64,000 nt of DNA. It comes from Aurantiochytrium sp. KH105 (lineage: Eukaryota; Sar; Bigyra; Thraustochytrida; Thraustochytriidae). Shown one piece after another: positions 51,155-59,358 of the stretch. Location of the stretch: positions 62,001 through 126,000 of the forward strand of contig BGKB01000045.1 in NCBI GenBank assembly GCA_003116975.1, given 5' to 3'. Every line of letters starts with the position of its first letter. The first letter of the stretch is position 1. A program made the translations under genes and the position numbers. Under the pieces are notes generated by a model. The model worked only from the letters and a program-made list of their open reading frames with translations, was not told the DNA's origin and made no database searches.

Positions 51155-53545
51155 ATGGGCCGCGCGCGCACAATGGTCGTAGCTCCTTCTGGGCACAAAC
51201 GCGCCGCCGAAACTGAGACCCATCGTGCTCCTCGACCAAGATCAGTCCCGGCAATGGCTTGCCGATTCCTGACGCAGCTAGTCCTAGGCGCACTGTCCCT
51301 CGCGCACTGGCAAACAATGCCTGTAGGGCTTGGCGGCGGTGATAGCGGCGAGCTTGCAGCCAATGCCTGTAGCTTTGGAGTTGCACATCCTCCCGGGTAC
51401 CCCCTTCTCATAACTTTGGGACATTTCTGGCTCAAGTTCGCGGCGCATCTCCCGATACACGTCTCGCCAGCTGTTAGACTTCATGTCCTTAACGTAGGAA
51501 TCGCACATCTGGGTATGCAGGTGCTAGCGGCAGCAATTTACCTCGTCGTGCGTGAGGGACTTCACGAAAGAAACACACTCATCTGCGCTCTCGCGAGCAT
51601 CGCTGGAACGACAGTTTTCGCCCTTGCTCCCATTGTGTGGGAGTTCTCGAGCACATTCGAGGTCTTTGCGCTCAACAACCTCTTGTGCAGCCTTTTGCTT
51701 TATCTCGCAGCACGCATTTTCCTCTTCCAAGGCAATGGCAGCACGCACGACGTTGGCGTGAACGACTGTGTCAAAGAGTCTCAACGAGATGCACAGCGTC
51801 ATCGTCTCCTCTGTTATGGCGCCCTCGTCAGTGGCCTTGCTTTGGCAAACCAGCACACATCAGTGCTCTTTGAAATACCGCTGATCGCTCTCGTTCTTTG
51901 GCATGTGTGGATGCCACGTATTCTTTGGCGCGAGACGCGATGGACTGCAATCGTATCGCTCTTTGTATATACGTTCTGGTTTTTGTGTGGCCTCGCGATG
52001 TACGCCCAGAGTATGTGGAGCGGATGGTGGACTAAAGCGCAGGGCTCGTGGGGCGATTCTGGCTCTCTTTATGGACTCGCGCGTCACTTCCTTCGTTCTG
52101 ATTATGGGACCCTTCAACTTTTCCCGGGAGGAGCAAGTACCGCATCTTTAGGCGCGGATGCGCTCGCCTCAGGAAACGTCGGATGGCTCGAGAGGACCCG
52201 ATTATACGGTGAGGCGCTAGCCCACGAAAGCCTGCCAGGACCTGCTGCTCTCGCCGTTGCTGGAATTGGTGCGTTGCACACCTTGGGCGCAAGCGCGACC
52301 AACTTCGAAAACCGTGTTGATCGTGTGGGTGTTGCATGGCTTTCGGCCTTTGTCTTTTCCTTGTGTGTATTTCATGCACTATCAAATATGCCCATCATCG
52401 ACTCGCAGCCTCATCTTGCTGAGATTCGCAAGCGCTTCTGGCAGCAACCTCAGCTCGTGGTCGGCCTCTTTTTTGGCATTGGTGTGCGCGCATTACTTCG
52501 GAAGCTTGCTGATCTTTTTCACTGTAGAGGCGCGAAGACAAAATCCCTGCTCTCATGTCTGGCGTATCTTGCCGCGCTCTTGCTCGTGCTCGCAGGACCG
52601 ACGGCAGTTTGGGCAATCGATACGTACAATAGGCTTCGAGAACGGGCGGTGTCGAATGCCGTGGGACAGATCGCGCAAGACGTTCTCGACAGTGTTCCTG
52701 AGCATGGCGTTCTGTTCACACGAGGGGACATGGAATGGACTGGCACTCAATATTTGCAGCAGTGCACGGGAGCGCGTCCCGACGTGACAGTTTTGAGCAC
52801 CGACCTCATACCTATGCCATGGTTCCCCGCTCATTTGGACCGATACCCCATAATGAGCAAAGCTCATGTTGGCGATACAGCACATGATCTTGTTGCTGCG
52901 CAAGTTGCAATCGCCTTCTCGGGCCGTCCCGAAGACTGGGCCAACCTTGCACGAGCGAGCGACGGGACAGCGGCCCCAAGGCTCTTGCCCGAGGGTCTCA
53001 TCCAAGTATACAGGCCTCCGGCTAGGCCTCGCAGCAACCCCTTTTGGACTTCGGCCCGCATTGATGACACCCGTCATCTTGTCAAGAAATTTGCACGGTC
53101 CGGGGATCGGAGCTACATTGGCACGTGGGAGTGGATGGCTGCGTTGCGCAGATTCCAGCGCGCAAAAGCATTTTTTGAAGCCCATGCTTCCCTCATACAG
53201 TCTCAAGAGCTCGTTCTTGCTACGCCAAACGCCACGGCAGAGCACATGCTTTCTTGCGCACGCGGGCTTCAGCGCTTGCTTGTTGATGGTCTCACAAATT
53301 GGCACGACGTGACGGATGAGGACGAGATTGCGGTGAGCGACATGAACACGGGCGTCATGCTCCTGAGGGCAGGGGAGCTTCTTCATCATCCAGGTCTCGT
53401 CTCAGAAGCCATGCATCTCTTTGCGAGCGCTCTTCGGGAAGCAAGAGCAGGCAGAGCCCCTCGCGTTGTGGGACATCCATCAAGAGCAACCATTGAAAAC
53501 ATCCTTGCTACCCAGGATTTACGCGGCGGCGAAGCCTATTTTTAG
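51155..53545 (+). CDS. TMEM260-like protein O-mannosyltransferase (DUF2723)
   Basis: 796 aa from ATG 51155. A signal-anchor-like helix near residues 37-50 is followed by the signature GGGDSGELAANACSFGVAHP with PGYPLL (~59-84), the hallmark of the DUF2723/TMEM260 family. Multiple transmembrane helices follow (LQVLAAAIYLVV, TIVFALAPIVW-like, IVSLFVYTFWFLCGLAMYA, SLLSCLAYLAALLLVLAGP). The C-terminal ~290 residues form a soluble part beginning around DTYNRLRERAV with VLFTRGDMEWTGTQYLQQCT, as in TMEM260. Human TMEM260 adds O-mannose to IPT domains of receptors in the ER lumen; DUF2723 bacterial relatives are less characterised. The acidic Asp in GGDSGE corresponds to the GT-C active site. Confidence 0.87.
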   Translation: MGRARTMVVAPSGHKRAAETETHRAPRPRSVPAMACRFLTQLVLGALSLAHWQTMPVGLGGGDSGELAANACSFGVAHPPGYPLLITLGHFWLKFAAHLPIHVSPAVRLHVLNVGIAHLGMQVLAAAIYLVVREGLHERNTLICALASIAGTTVFALAPIVWEFSSTFEVFALNNLLCSLLLYLAARIFLFQGNGSTHDVGVNDCVKESQRDAQRHRLLCYGALVSGLALANQHTSVLFEIPLIALVLWHVWMPRILWRETRWTAIVSLFVYTFWFLCGLAMYAQSMWSGWWTKAQGSWGDSGSLYGLARHFLRSDYGTLQLFPGGASTASLGADALASGNVGWLERTRLYGEALAHESLPGPAALAVAGIGALHTLGASATNFENRVDRVGVAWLSAFVFSLCVFHALSNMPIIDSQPHLAEIRKRFWQQPQLVVGLFFGIGVRALLRKLADLFHCRGAKTKSLLSCLAYLAALLLVLAGPTAVWAIDTYNRLRERAVSNAVGQIAQDVLDSVPEHGVLFTRGDMEWTGTQYLQQCTGARPDVTVLSTDLIPMPWFPAHLDRYPIMSKAHVGDTAHDLVAAQVAIAFSGRPEDWANLARASDGTAAPRLLPEGLIQVYRPPARPRSNPFWTSARIDDTRHLVKKFARSGDRSYIGTWEWMAALRRFQRAKAFFEAHASLIQSQELVLATPNATAEHMLSCARGLQRLLVDGLTNWHDVTDEDEIAVSDMNTGVMLLRAGELLHHPGLVSEAMHLFASALREARAGRAPRVVGHPSRATIENILATQDLRGGEAYF

Positions 53546-53963
53546 ATCTTCCATGAGTAATTGACTCGACTCGTTGCCAACTCAGGGCGAAACATTATTA
53601 TCATTATTAGCCTACATCTTGCTATGTACACACTGTCAAAACGCGCATCGGTTCGAAAAGACATTAGTGCCGAATGGTGCGAGGCTAGGAAGGGCCCCGT
53701 GTAGCGGAGAAATTCGACTTGTGGCGTGGGCCAAAGCCAAGCCGGTGGTTGCTTGCTGTGAGCGGCTCTTCACAAATCCGCAGTGCTTTACCCCCCCCCC
53801 TTTCCCCCACATAACACACAGGTGCTTCGTTCTTCTTTTTCAGAAACTCAAGCTCGAGAGCGTGTTGCAGAGTTGGGAAACTTATGCTACGTCGGTACGC
53901 GATGATCAGATTTGCTCGCTCAGAGCGCTCCCTGATATGATATATCCGCTCCGACAGACGAAG
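53546..53963. other. convergent 3' spacer
   Basis: This stretch lies between the stops of TMEM260 and the NEK kinase. It has a C-rich tract near 53790-53808 and no supported gene. One GGTTCGA string near 53650 is not part of a tRNA-like fold. Confidence 0.6.
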
Positions 53964-56522
53964 TTATTCCTCATCCTCGAGAAATGAAGATAGAAATGAA
54001 GATGGGACTCGCCGTGCGGGACCAAGTCCTCGTGTGGCAGAGGCGGGTCCCTTGTTGGGACTGCAACCCGCCCGATTTGAAGCATGCGCAGTCTTGCTCG
54101 AAGTCCAAGACCGCCTTCGATTTTCTTTGCTCGCCGGTAAAGCAGGGGTCTCCATGATTCTGCGTGCTGGGACGGTATTGTGTTTTGGCGATTCGCGTGT
54201 CGCATGGCCCTTTCCAGAGGGTGGAGAAGAGGCACGTGTGATCGATACATTTTTCCGCGCGCGAAGCCGTTTCTTGTTTACGTCTGCGGACATGATCGGA
54301 GCTTGTAGTTGTGAGAGGGCCCTGCCCGGTTTGGTGGCGAGGACGGGCTGGGGAGTTTTCATCTCGACGGGAGAGGTGGCTGAAGCAACCACGGCCGCCG
54401 TCGTGCTTGGCGTGTGAGACTTAGCTCCCCGCGTGCCATGCGGCATTCGACATGATGCTGGCGTTGGCGTTTTCACGCCCTTTCGTGTTGCTGGGGTCCG
54501 CGCTGCTGCGGCTCGATTGGGAGGAACAGGCGTTTTGCCAACAGCCTGAACAATTCGGGCTGCGGCTTGTGACGACTTGTTCACAGTTTGCGACGTCTTG
54601 GGTGCCGTTTCTGGTTGCAACGCTGTGTGCTTGCTGCTCGGTGCCATGGGACTTTTGGCGTCTTGGCCAGCAGCGATTCTCGAGGTTCTCCTCCGCCGAG
54701 AAGGCCCCTTGCCGGGGGTCGTGACCAGGCGGTTGCGGCCCTGTTCCTCTCTGCCATCGTTGCCTCGAACATCGTCAAGGTTACCGAATGGCTCGGCAAG
54801 ACCATGGGAGAGCTCTTGAATTGGAATGTTAGGATTGTGCGACTGCAAAGCTTGGGCAAGCTCGAGAACCCGGTTTTCCAGTACGCAAACGCGCTGATTT
54901 GCAGCCGATTCAGCTTCGCGTGCCTGCGCAATGAGATGCTCGTAAGACTTGCGCATCTCGCCCATTTCGGTCTTGCAAGCCTCGAGTTGCTTCTTGAGCA
55001 AGTCGTTGGAGTCGAGCAACTCGCGCTCGCGCTGCGTGTGGAGTGTCGAGAGTTGGCGCTCGCGTAGGTCGATTCTTGCCTGCATGTCACGAATACGAAC
55101 AGGGCCGTAATTGAGAATCTGCTGAGCGTCTGGACGGTTTTGAGGATCCTTCTCGAGCATTTTGTGCACCAAAAAGTGCAGGTCTTTCGAGTAGTGGCTC
55201 GGCATGGGACGGATGTCCTCGCCCACAATTTTTCTTGCCAGAGCAATCTGATTGTTGGCAAAAAAGGGCACGTTAAGCGTAGCCATTTGATAAACGACGC
55301 AGCCGAGGGCCCAAATGTCACTGCGCTCGTCGTAAAGGGCCTCTTCGCACATCTCTGGACTGAAGTAAAAAGGGGTGCCCACGGTGCTGTGTGCAAACCT
55401 AGACTGGGAGCTCAAGAGGCGACCGAGCCCAAGGTCTCCGACCTTGACCTGGTCGTTGGCGTCGAGAAAGACGTTTTCGGGCTTAATGTCGCGGTGCAGA
55501 ATACGATGTTGATGCAAATGCTGAAGCGCTGTACAGATCTGAATCAAGACCTGCCAGATGAAGTCCTCGTCAAATCGGGTCCCCTGGATTTTGTGCGTTT
55601 TGATCCGCCTGTGCAGATCTCCGCCGCCGCAGAACTCCATCACCATGTTCAGACAGCCTCCCTCGATGAAAGAGCTGTGGTGTTTAACAATGTTGTCGTG
55701 ATCTTCAAGCTCAATCATGAAATGCGCCTCATTAATGGTCTCCATCTGCTGGGCCTGGGTGAGACCGTTAAGGTTGACTTGCTTCAAGACGTACATGTTG
55801 TTGTCGTCTTCGTTCGTACTTGCAATTTTGTACACCGTGCCGAAGGTCCCGTTCCCGATTTGTTCGAGAACCTGGAAACCTTGCACGGGCACCTGACGCT
55901 CGCGCTCAATGAGGAACTTCCCGTCATCATCGTGCAGCTCCGAGTCCCGCTCCATTCCGAAGCGCGGCGACGGAGACGGTGATCGCGGAGTTAGCAGCGG
56001 CTCAGAGACAAACGTGCTTCGGCCCTCATCTTCCGCACAGGAAGCATCGGCGAGGTAATTGTCGGTAAAGTCGCGGCTTCCGTCTGATTGCCCATCCCAC
56101 GATGGCGTCATTGGGCTTACTTGCGAGTTGCCCTCGGAGCGCGGGGCCAGTGCACGTCGCACAGGGCGCGCACGCGGGTCTCCCCTCGCCGGTGTTGTGT
56201 TTTCTTTGCCACTGTGGCCAAGAGGTGCGTCCAAGTCGAGCTCGTTGTTCATGCGCTCCACTTGGGACTGTGCTGCGTCGAGCGCCTCAAAAAGCGCCTC
56301 CTCATCGTCGTCGTCGCCGTTGCTGTGTGCTGCGTCGTCCTGTGCATCGTTCTCGTTGTCAAGTTTGTGCGGAAACTCATCAAAGACGTTGAATGGATGA
56401 GTTTTAGGCATCCCAAATTGCGACCCCGCCACGGGCGCAAGGTTGAGCTCGTCGAGCACAAGCTCTTCGTGGCGCTCGTCGTCGCACGACGACGTCCACG
56501 CCAGCTCGTCTTCGTCGCTCAT
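53964..56522 (-). CDS. NIMA-related (NEK) protein kinase
   Basis: 852 aa from ATG 56522. An acidic, disordered N terminus (~1-205) precedes the kinase domain (~210-475): glycine loop IGNGTFGTVYK, VAIK-equivalent Lys in YVLKQVNL, catalytic HRDIKPEN (~342), DLG in place of DFG followed by LGRLLSSQ, and activation segment STVGTPFYFSPEM. The DLGLGR form is the one seen in NEK6/7, while the overall GGGDLHRRI and HQHRILHRDIKPENVFL fit the NEK family. A coiled coil follows (~500-580), then a long basic Ser/Thr/Pro/Ala-rich tail. NEKs control mitosis, centrosomes and flagella. An N-terminal extension this long is unusual, as the NEK kinase domain is generally N-terminal. Confidence 0.9.
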   Translation of the reverse strand: MSDEDELAWTSSCDDERHEELVLDELNLAPVAGSQFGMPKTHPFNVFDEFPHKLDNENDAQDDAAHSNGDDDDEEALFEALDAAQSQVERMNNELDLDAPLGHSGKENTTPARGDPRARPVRRALAPRSEGNSQVSPMTPSWDGQSDGSRDFTDNYLADASCAEDEGRSTFVSEPLLTPRSPSPSPRFGMERDSELHDDDGKFLIERERQVPVQGFQVLEQIGNGTFGTVYKIASTNEDDNNMYVLKQVNLNGLTQAQQMETINEAHFMIELEDHDNIVKHHSSFIEGGCLNMVMEFCGGGDLHRRIKTHKIQGTRFDEDFIWQVLIQICTALQHLHQHRILHRDIKPENVFLDANDQVKVGDLGLGRLLSSQSRFAHSTVGTPFYFSPEMCEEALYDERSDIWALGCVVYQMATLNVPFFANNQIALARKIVGEDIRPMPSHYSKDLHFLVHKMLEKDPQNRPDAQQILNYGPVRIRDMQARIDLRERQLSTLHTQRERELLDSNDLLKKQLEACKTEMGEMRKSYEHLIAQAREAESAANQRVCVLENRVLELAQALQSHNPNIPIQELSHGLAEPFGNLDDVRGNDGREEQGRNRLVTTPGKGPSRRRRTSRIAAGQDAKSPMAPSSKHTALQPETAPKTSQTVNKSSQAAARIVQAVGKTPVPPNRAAAARTPATRKGVKTPTPASCRMPHGTRGAKSHTPSTTAAVVASATSPVEMKTPQPVLATKPGRALSQLQAPIMSADVNKKRLRARKNVSITRASSPPSGKGHATRESPKHNTVPARRIMETPALPASKENRRRSWTSSKTAHASNRAGCSPNKGPASATRGLGPARRVPSSFLSSFLEDEE

Positions 56523-57353
56523 TGCGGCCGTCCCGGATTTCTTCTTTCTCGCTTTTGCGCTCTTCTTCTGTCTTGTTTTGTCTTGTCTTCTCCTAGAACA
56601 AGCAAGGCTTGCTGTTGCACGTTTGCAAAAAGTCCTGTAAGGCGCACTGCTAATGTCTCTTTTCTGCTCGTCGTCGTCGCTTCAATACTGGTTTGCTTTC
56701 TGGGCTAGCTGACCGGGCGGGCTGGTCCCTGCTTCGCTATAGGAGCGCGCCCAGGCTCGGCAAAATTGCGCACCGTGACAACTCGCGCTTGCCTGCACGT
56801 GGCGCGCTGCGGCGCAAGAAATCGAACGTTGGCGGCGCCAAAGCAAAAACCGCCTGAGACCGCGCGAAGCAGCCCCCGGCGTCCAGCGTAACGATACTCT
56901 CCCCGAGAAGAGGCGGCTGCGAGTGCGCGCGAGACGCGTCGCTCGTCCTCCGAGATCTGTACTCGAGGGGCTGGGACGATTCGCGACCCGCGCGACTCGG
57001 CTCTCGTCGGTCTGCCTCGGCTCTCTCTGCCTGGGCTCGGCTTGGGCTTGGGCTCGCGACGCGGGACTGCCGAGGCTGGCTGGCTGGCCGCGGAGAGACT
57101 GCAAGGAGGCCGGCCTGCAACGTGAAGATCAACAGTTACTTGAGTCGAATGTCGCGCCCCCCCCTTTCTCTCCCAAGAGCGACAGAGAGGGGAGTCTCGC
57201 TCGTGCTCGTGCTCGTACGCGGCGGTTTTTTGCGAGCCCCGAAAATGATTTGAGGTGCTGCGCAACGCAAATTTGCGACCCCCTGCGCTCTGCGCCAAAA
57301 CCGACCGAGTCGCGGCGGCGCGGAGACGCGCTCGCGCGGCGGGCCTAGCCGGC
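56523..57353. other. divergent upstream region
   Basis: This is the shared 5' region of the NEK kinase (-) and the helicase (+). It is GC-rich with CTCGG-type short repeats at 56990-57060. A leftward frame 56705-57436 overlaps the helicase start and encodes Arg/Ala/Ser-rich sequence, so I do not call it. Confidence 0.55.
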
Positions 57354-59222
57354 ATGGAGGACCTCTCGGCGCTCGTCGCGGCGCTGGAGGACACGGCGAA
57401 GGGATCTGATAAGGCTGAGGACGTTGTAAAGGCCACGGAAGAAGGTCAAAGCGAGAGAGAGGGCCGCCATGAGGACGATGAGCGGCGCCATCGAAGACCA
57501 TCTTATCGCGATGGAGAACGAGAGCGACAGCAAGCCACACGAACTGAACGAGAAAGCGTCGAAATTGAGGACGCTAAAGTTAGATCTTCTACTCAATGCT
57601 CCGTGAGTGATGAAGAAGACGACGAGAGTGTTAAGGAAGAGGATGAAGATGAAGATGAAGATGAAGATGAAGATGAAGATGAAGATGAGGAGGACCACGC
57701 AGGACAGGTCTCTTCGCTGCGAAAGTATCAGCGCAGGCTGCTCAAGAAAGCCGAGCGGGGCATTGCAAGAAGAGAACACACGCTCGTCTACCTTCCGACA
57801 GGTGGCGGCAAGACAATGCTTGCGGGGCATCTTGTGAGACGCTTTATTCGACCCCGCAGGATTGACGCTTCTCACGCCCTATTCGTCGTGAATCGCAATG
57901 CTCTCGTGGATCAGACCGCGCGAAGCATGGAAGCGTGTGGGCTGGCAAGTCACGAATTTGGTTTCATCAAGGCCGGCTACAAACGTACGCCGCGAACGCC
58001 TCTTCAGATTGCATCCATTCAAACCCTCTTCAGCAAGGCTGAGCTCCGCAAGATTGACGCCGACGCAAGCGATGCACTCGCATCGATCCGGCTCATTGTC
58101 GTCGACGAAGCGCACTGCATGCTGGCCAACCAGTACTCTCAACTGCTCGATCGGTTCCACGATGCCATCGTTGTCGGACTCACTGCAACTCCATTCCGCA
58201 TGCGAGACGACGAGGCCCTGAGCGCTGTGTTTCCGCGGCTTGCACGCGGACCGTCCGTATCGCGCATGATTCGCAAAGGCTATCTAGTGCCACCCGTCGT
58301 CATGTCACCTTCGACAGCACCTGGCAGAAAACTTACCGGCAAGGTTGCTCAAATGGAGGAGACAGTAGAGTCTGCTTTGCAACGATGGCTAACGTGCTGC
58401 AAAGACACCATGACAATTGTGTTTTGCACGACCGTGAAACAGTCCAAAATGTGCGTCTCAAAGTTCCTTGATGCAGGGATTGCCGCAGAGCACCTCGACG
58501 GGACTACATCGGAGAAACATAGACAGCGTGTATTTAACCTTGCGCAAAATGGGGAGCTTCGCGTGCTGTCCTCGGTAGGCGTTCTCTCCGAGGGCTTTGA
58601 CCTTCCGTGCATCGAAACTGTGATATTGTTGCGCCCGACCGAATCGCGCGGTCTTTACGTGCAGCAAGTTGGCCGAGGCCTGCGGCCCTTTTCTGGCAAG
58701 AAGCGCTGCATTGTTCTCGATGAAGTGGGCAATACCTACCGCCACGGGCCAGTGGATGGTCCTCGTGGATTTGAGTGGGAGAATAATGCGCCGAGTGCCG
58801 AGAGTGATGATGCCAAGGCCCATCGCAAGGCCGAAGCTCTCGCGCAAAGACTTTTACGGGGCTGCGGGACCGCCAAGTGCGCGGCGCTTTTGCATCGTGC
58901 GGATAAGCGGAAATACTGTCTATTGTGCGAGGACAAGCATCGCGCTCGTGCACACGCCAAACGTCAGTCTGAGAATTCCACAAGAGCCGACGATCTGGCC
59001 GATGAGTTGGCCTCTGGTCTTTCGATAAAGACCAATAAACCAGCTTCCTCTTCAGGCCTCGTTGCCAAGTCTTCAACAAAAGCAACAACAACAACAACAA
59101 GCAAAGCTGCCAATAAAGGAGATGAGCGCGTCGACACAACGGCGGGTAAAGATGTATCAACATCCAAAAAGAGTTACACTCGTGAGCCTCTGTCGCTAAA
59201 GCAACCAACAACGTCGTCCTGA
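57354..59222 (+). CDS. superfamily II DEAH-box helicase, bacterial/phage-like
   Basis: 622 aa from ATG 57354; the open frame extends upstream but without ATG. An acidic N terminus has a Glu/Asp run encoded by GATGAA repeats (57639-57690). The helicase core shows LRKYQRRLLKKA (Q-like), Walker A PTGGGKT (~149), VVDEAHCM (DEAH, ~251), motif III LTATPFRM, then VLSEGFDLPCIETVILLRPT and motif VI QQVGRGLRPF. After it, VLDEVGNTYRHGPVDGPRGF closely resembles a feature of bacterial and phage helicases. A Cys cluster (CGTAKCAALLH then YCLLCEDKH) could bind zinc. The C-terminal tail is Ser/Thr/Lys-rich. Likely DNA or RNA unwinding in a nuclear or organellar setting; the substrate is unknown. Confidence 0.85.
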   Translation: MEDLSALVAALEDTAKGSDKAEDVVKATEEGQSEREGRHEDDERRHRRPSYRDGERERQQATRTERESVEIEDAKVRSSTQCSVSDEEDDESVKEEDEDEDEDEDEDEDEDEEDHAGQVSSLRKYQRRLLKKAERGIARREHTLVYLPTGGGKTMLAGHLVRRFIRPRRIDASHALFVVNRNALVDQTARSMEACGLASHEFGFIKAGYKRTPRTPLQIASIQTLFSKAELRKIDADASDALASIRLIVVDEAHCMLANQYSQLLDRFHDAIVVGLTATPFRMRDDEALSAVFPRLARGPSVSRMIRKGYLVPPVVMSPSTAPGRKLTGKVAQMEETVESALQRWLTCCKDTMTIVFCTTVKQSKMCVSKFLDAGIAAEHLDGTTSEKHRQRVFNLAQNGELRVLSSVGVLSEGFDLPCIETVILLRPTESRGLYVQQVGRGLRPFSGKKRCIVLDEVGNTYRHGPVDGPRGFEWENNAPSAESDDAKAHRKAEALAQRLLRGCGTAKCAALLHRADKRKYCLLCEDKHRARAHAKRQSENSTRADDLADELASGLSIKTNKPASSSGLVAKSSTKATTTTTSKAANKGDERVDTTAGKDVSTSKKSYTREPLSLKQPTTSS

Positions 59223-59358
59223 GCCCTCCCCAGACCAAAATGATAGTAGAGTGATTGATGATAATGATGACAGTGGAAAGGACGATACACGAGAGGATTC
59301 CTTATTGTTTCTATGTCATACTGAGATTCATCTGCTGAGCAAATACCCCTCTGCTATG

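Noticed and set aside
53640-53720. GGTTCGA string suggestive of a tRNA B box
   Set aside because: The flanking sequence does not form acceptor, D or anticodon stems. I found no tRNA, rRNA or CRISPR array in the window.
56705-57436. 243-codon leftward frame in the NEK/helicase spacer
   Set aside because: It overlaps the helicase start; it is Arg/Ala/Ser-rich without a homology signal.
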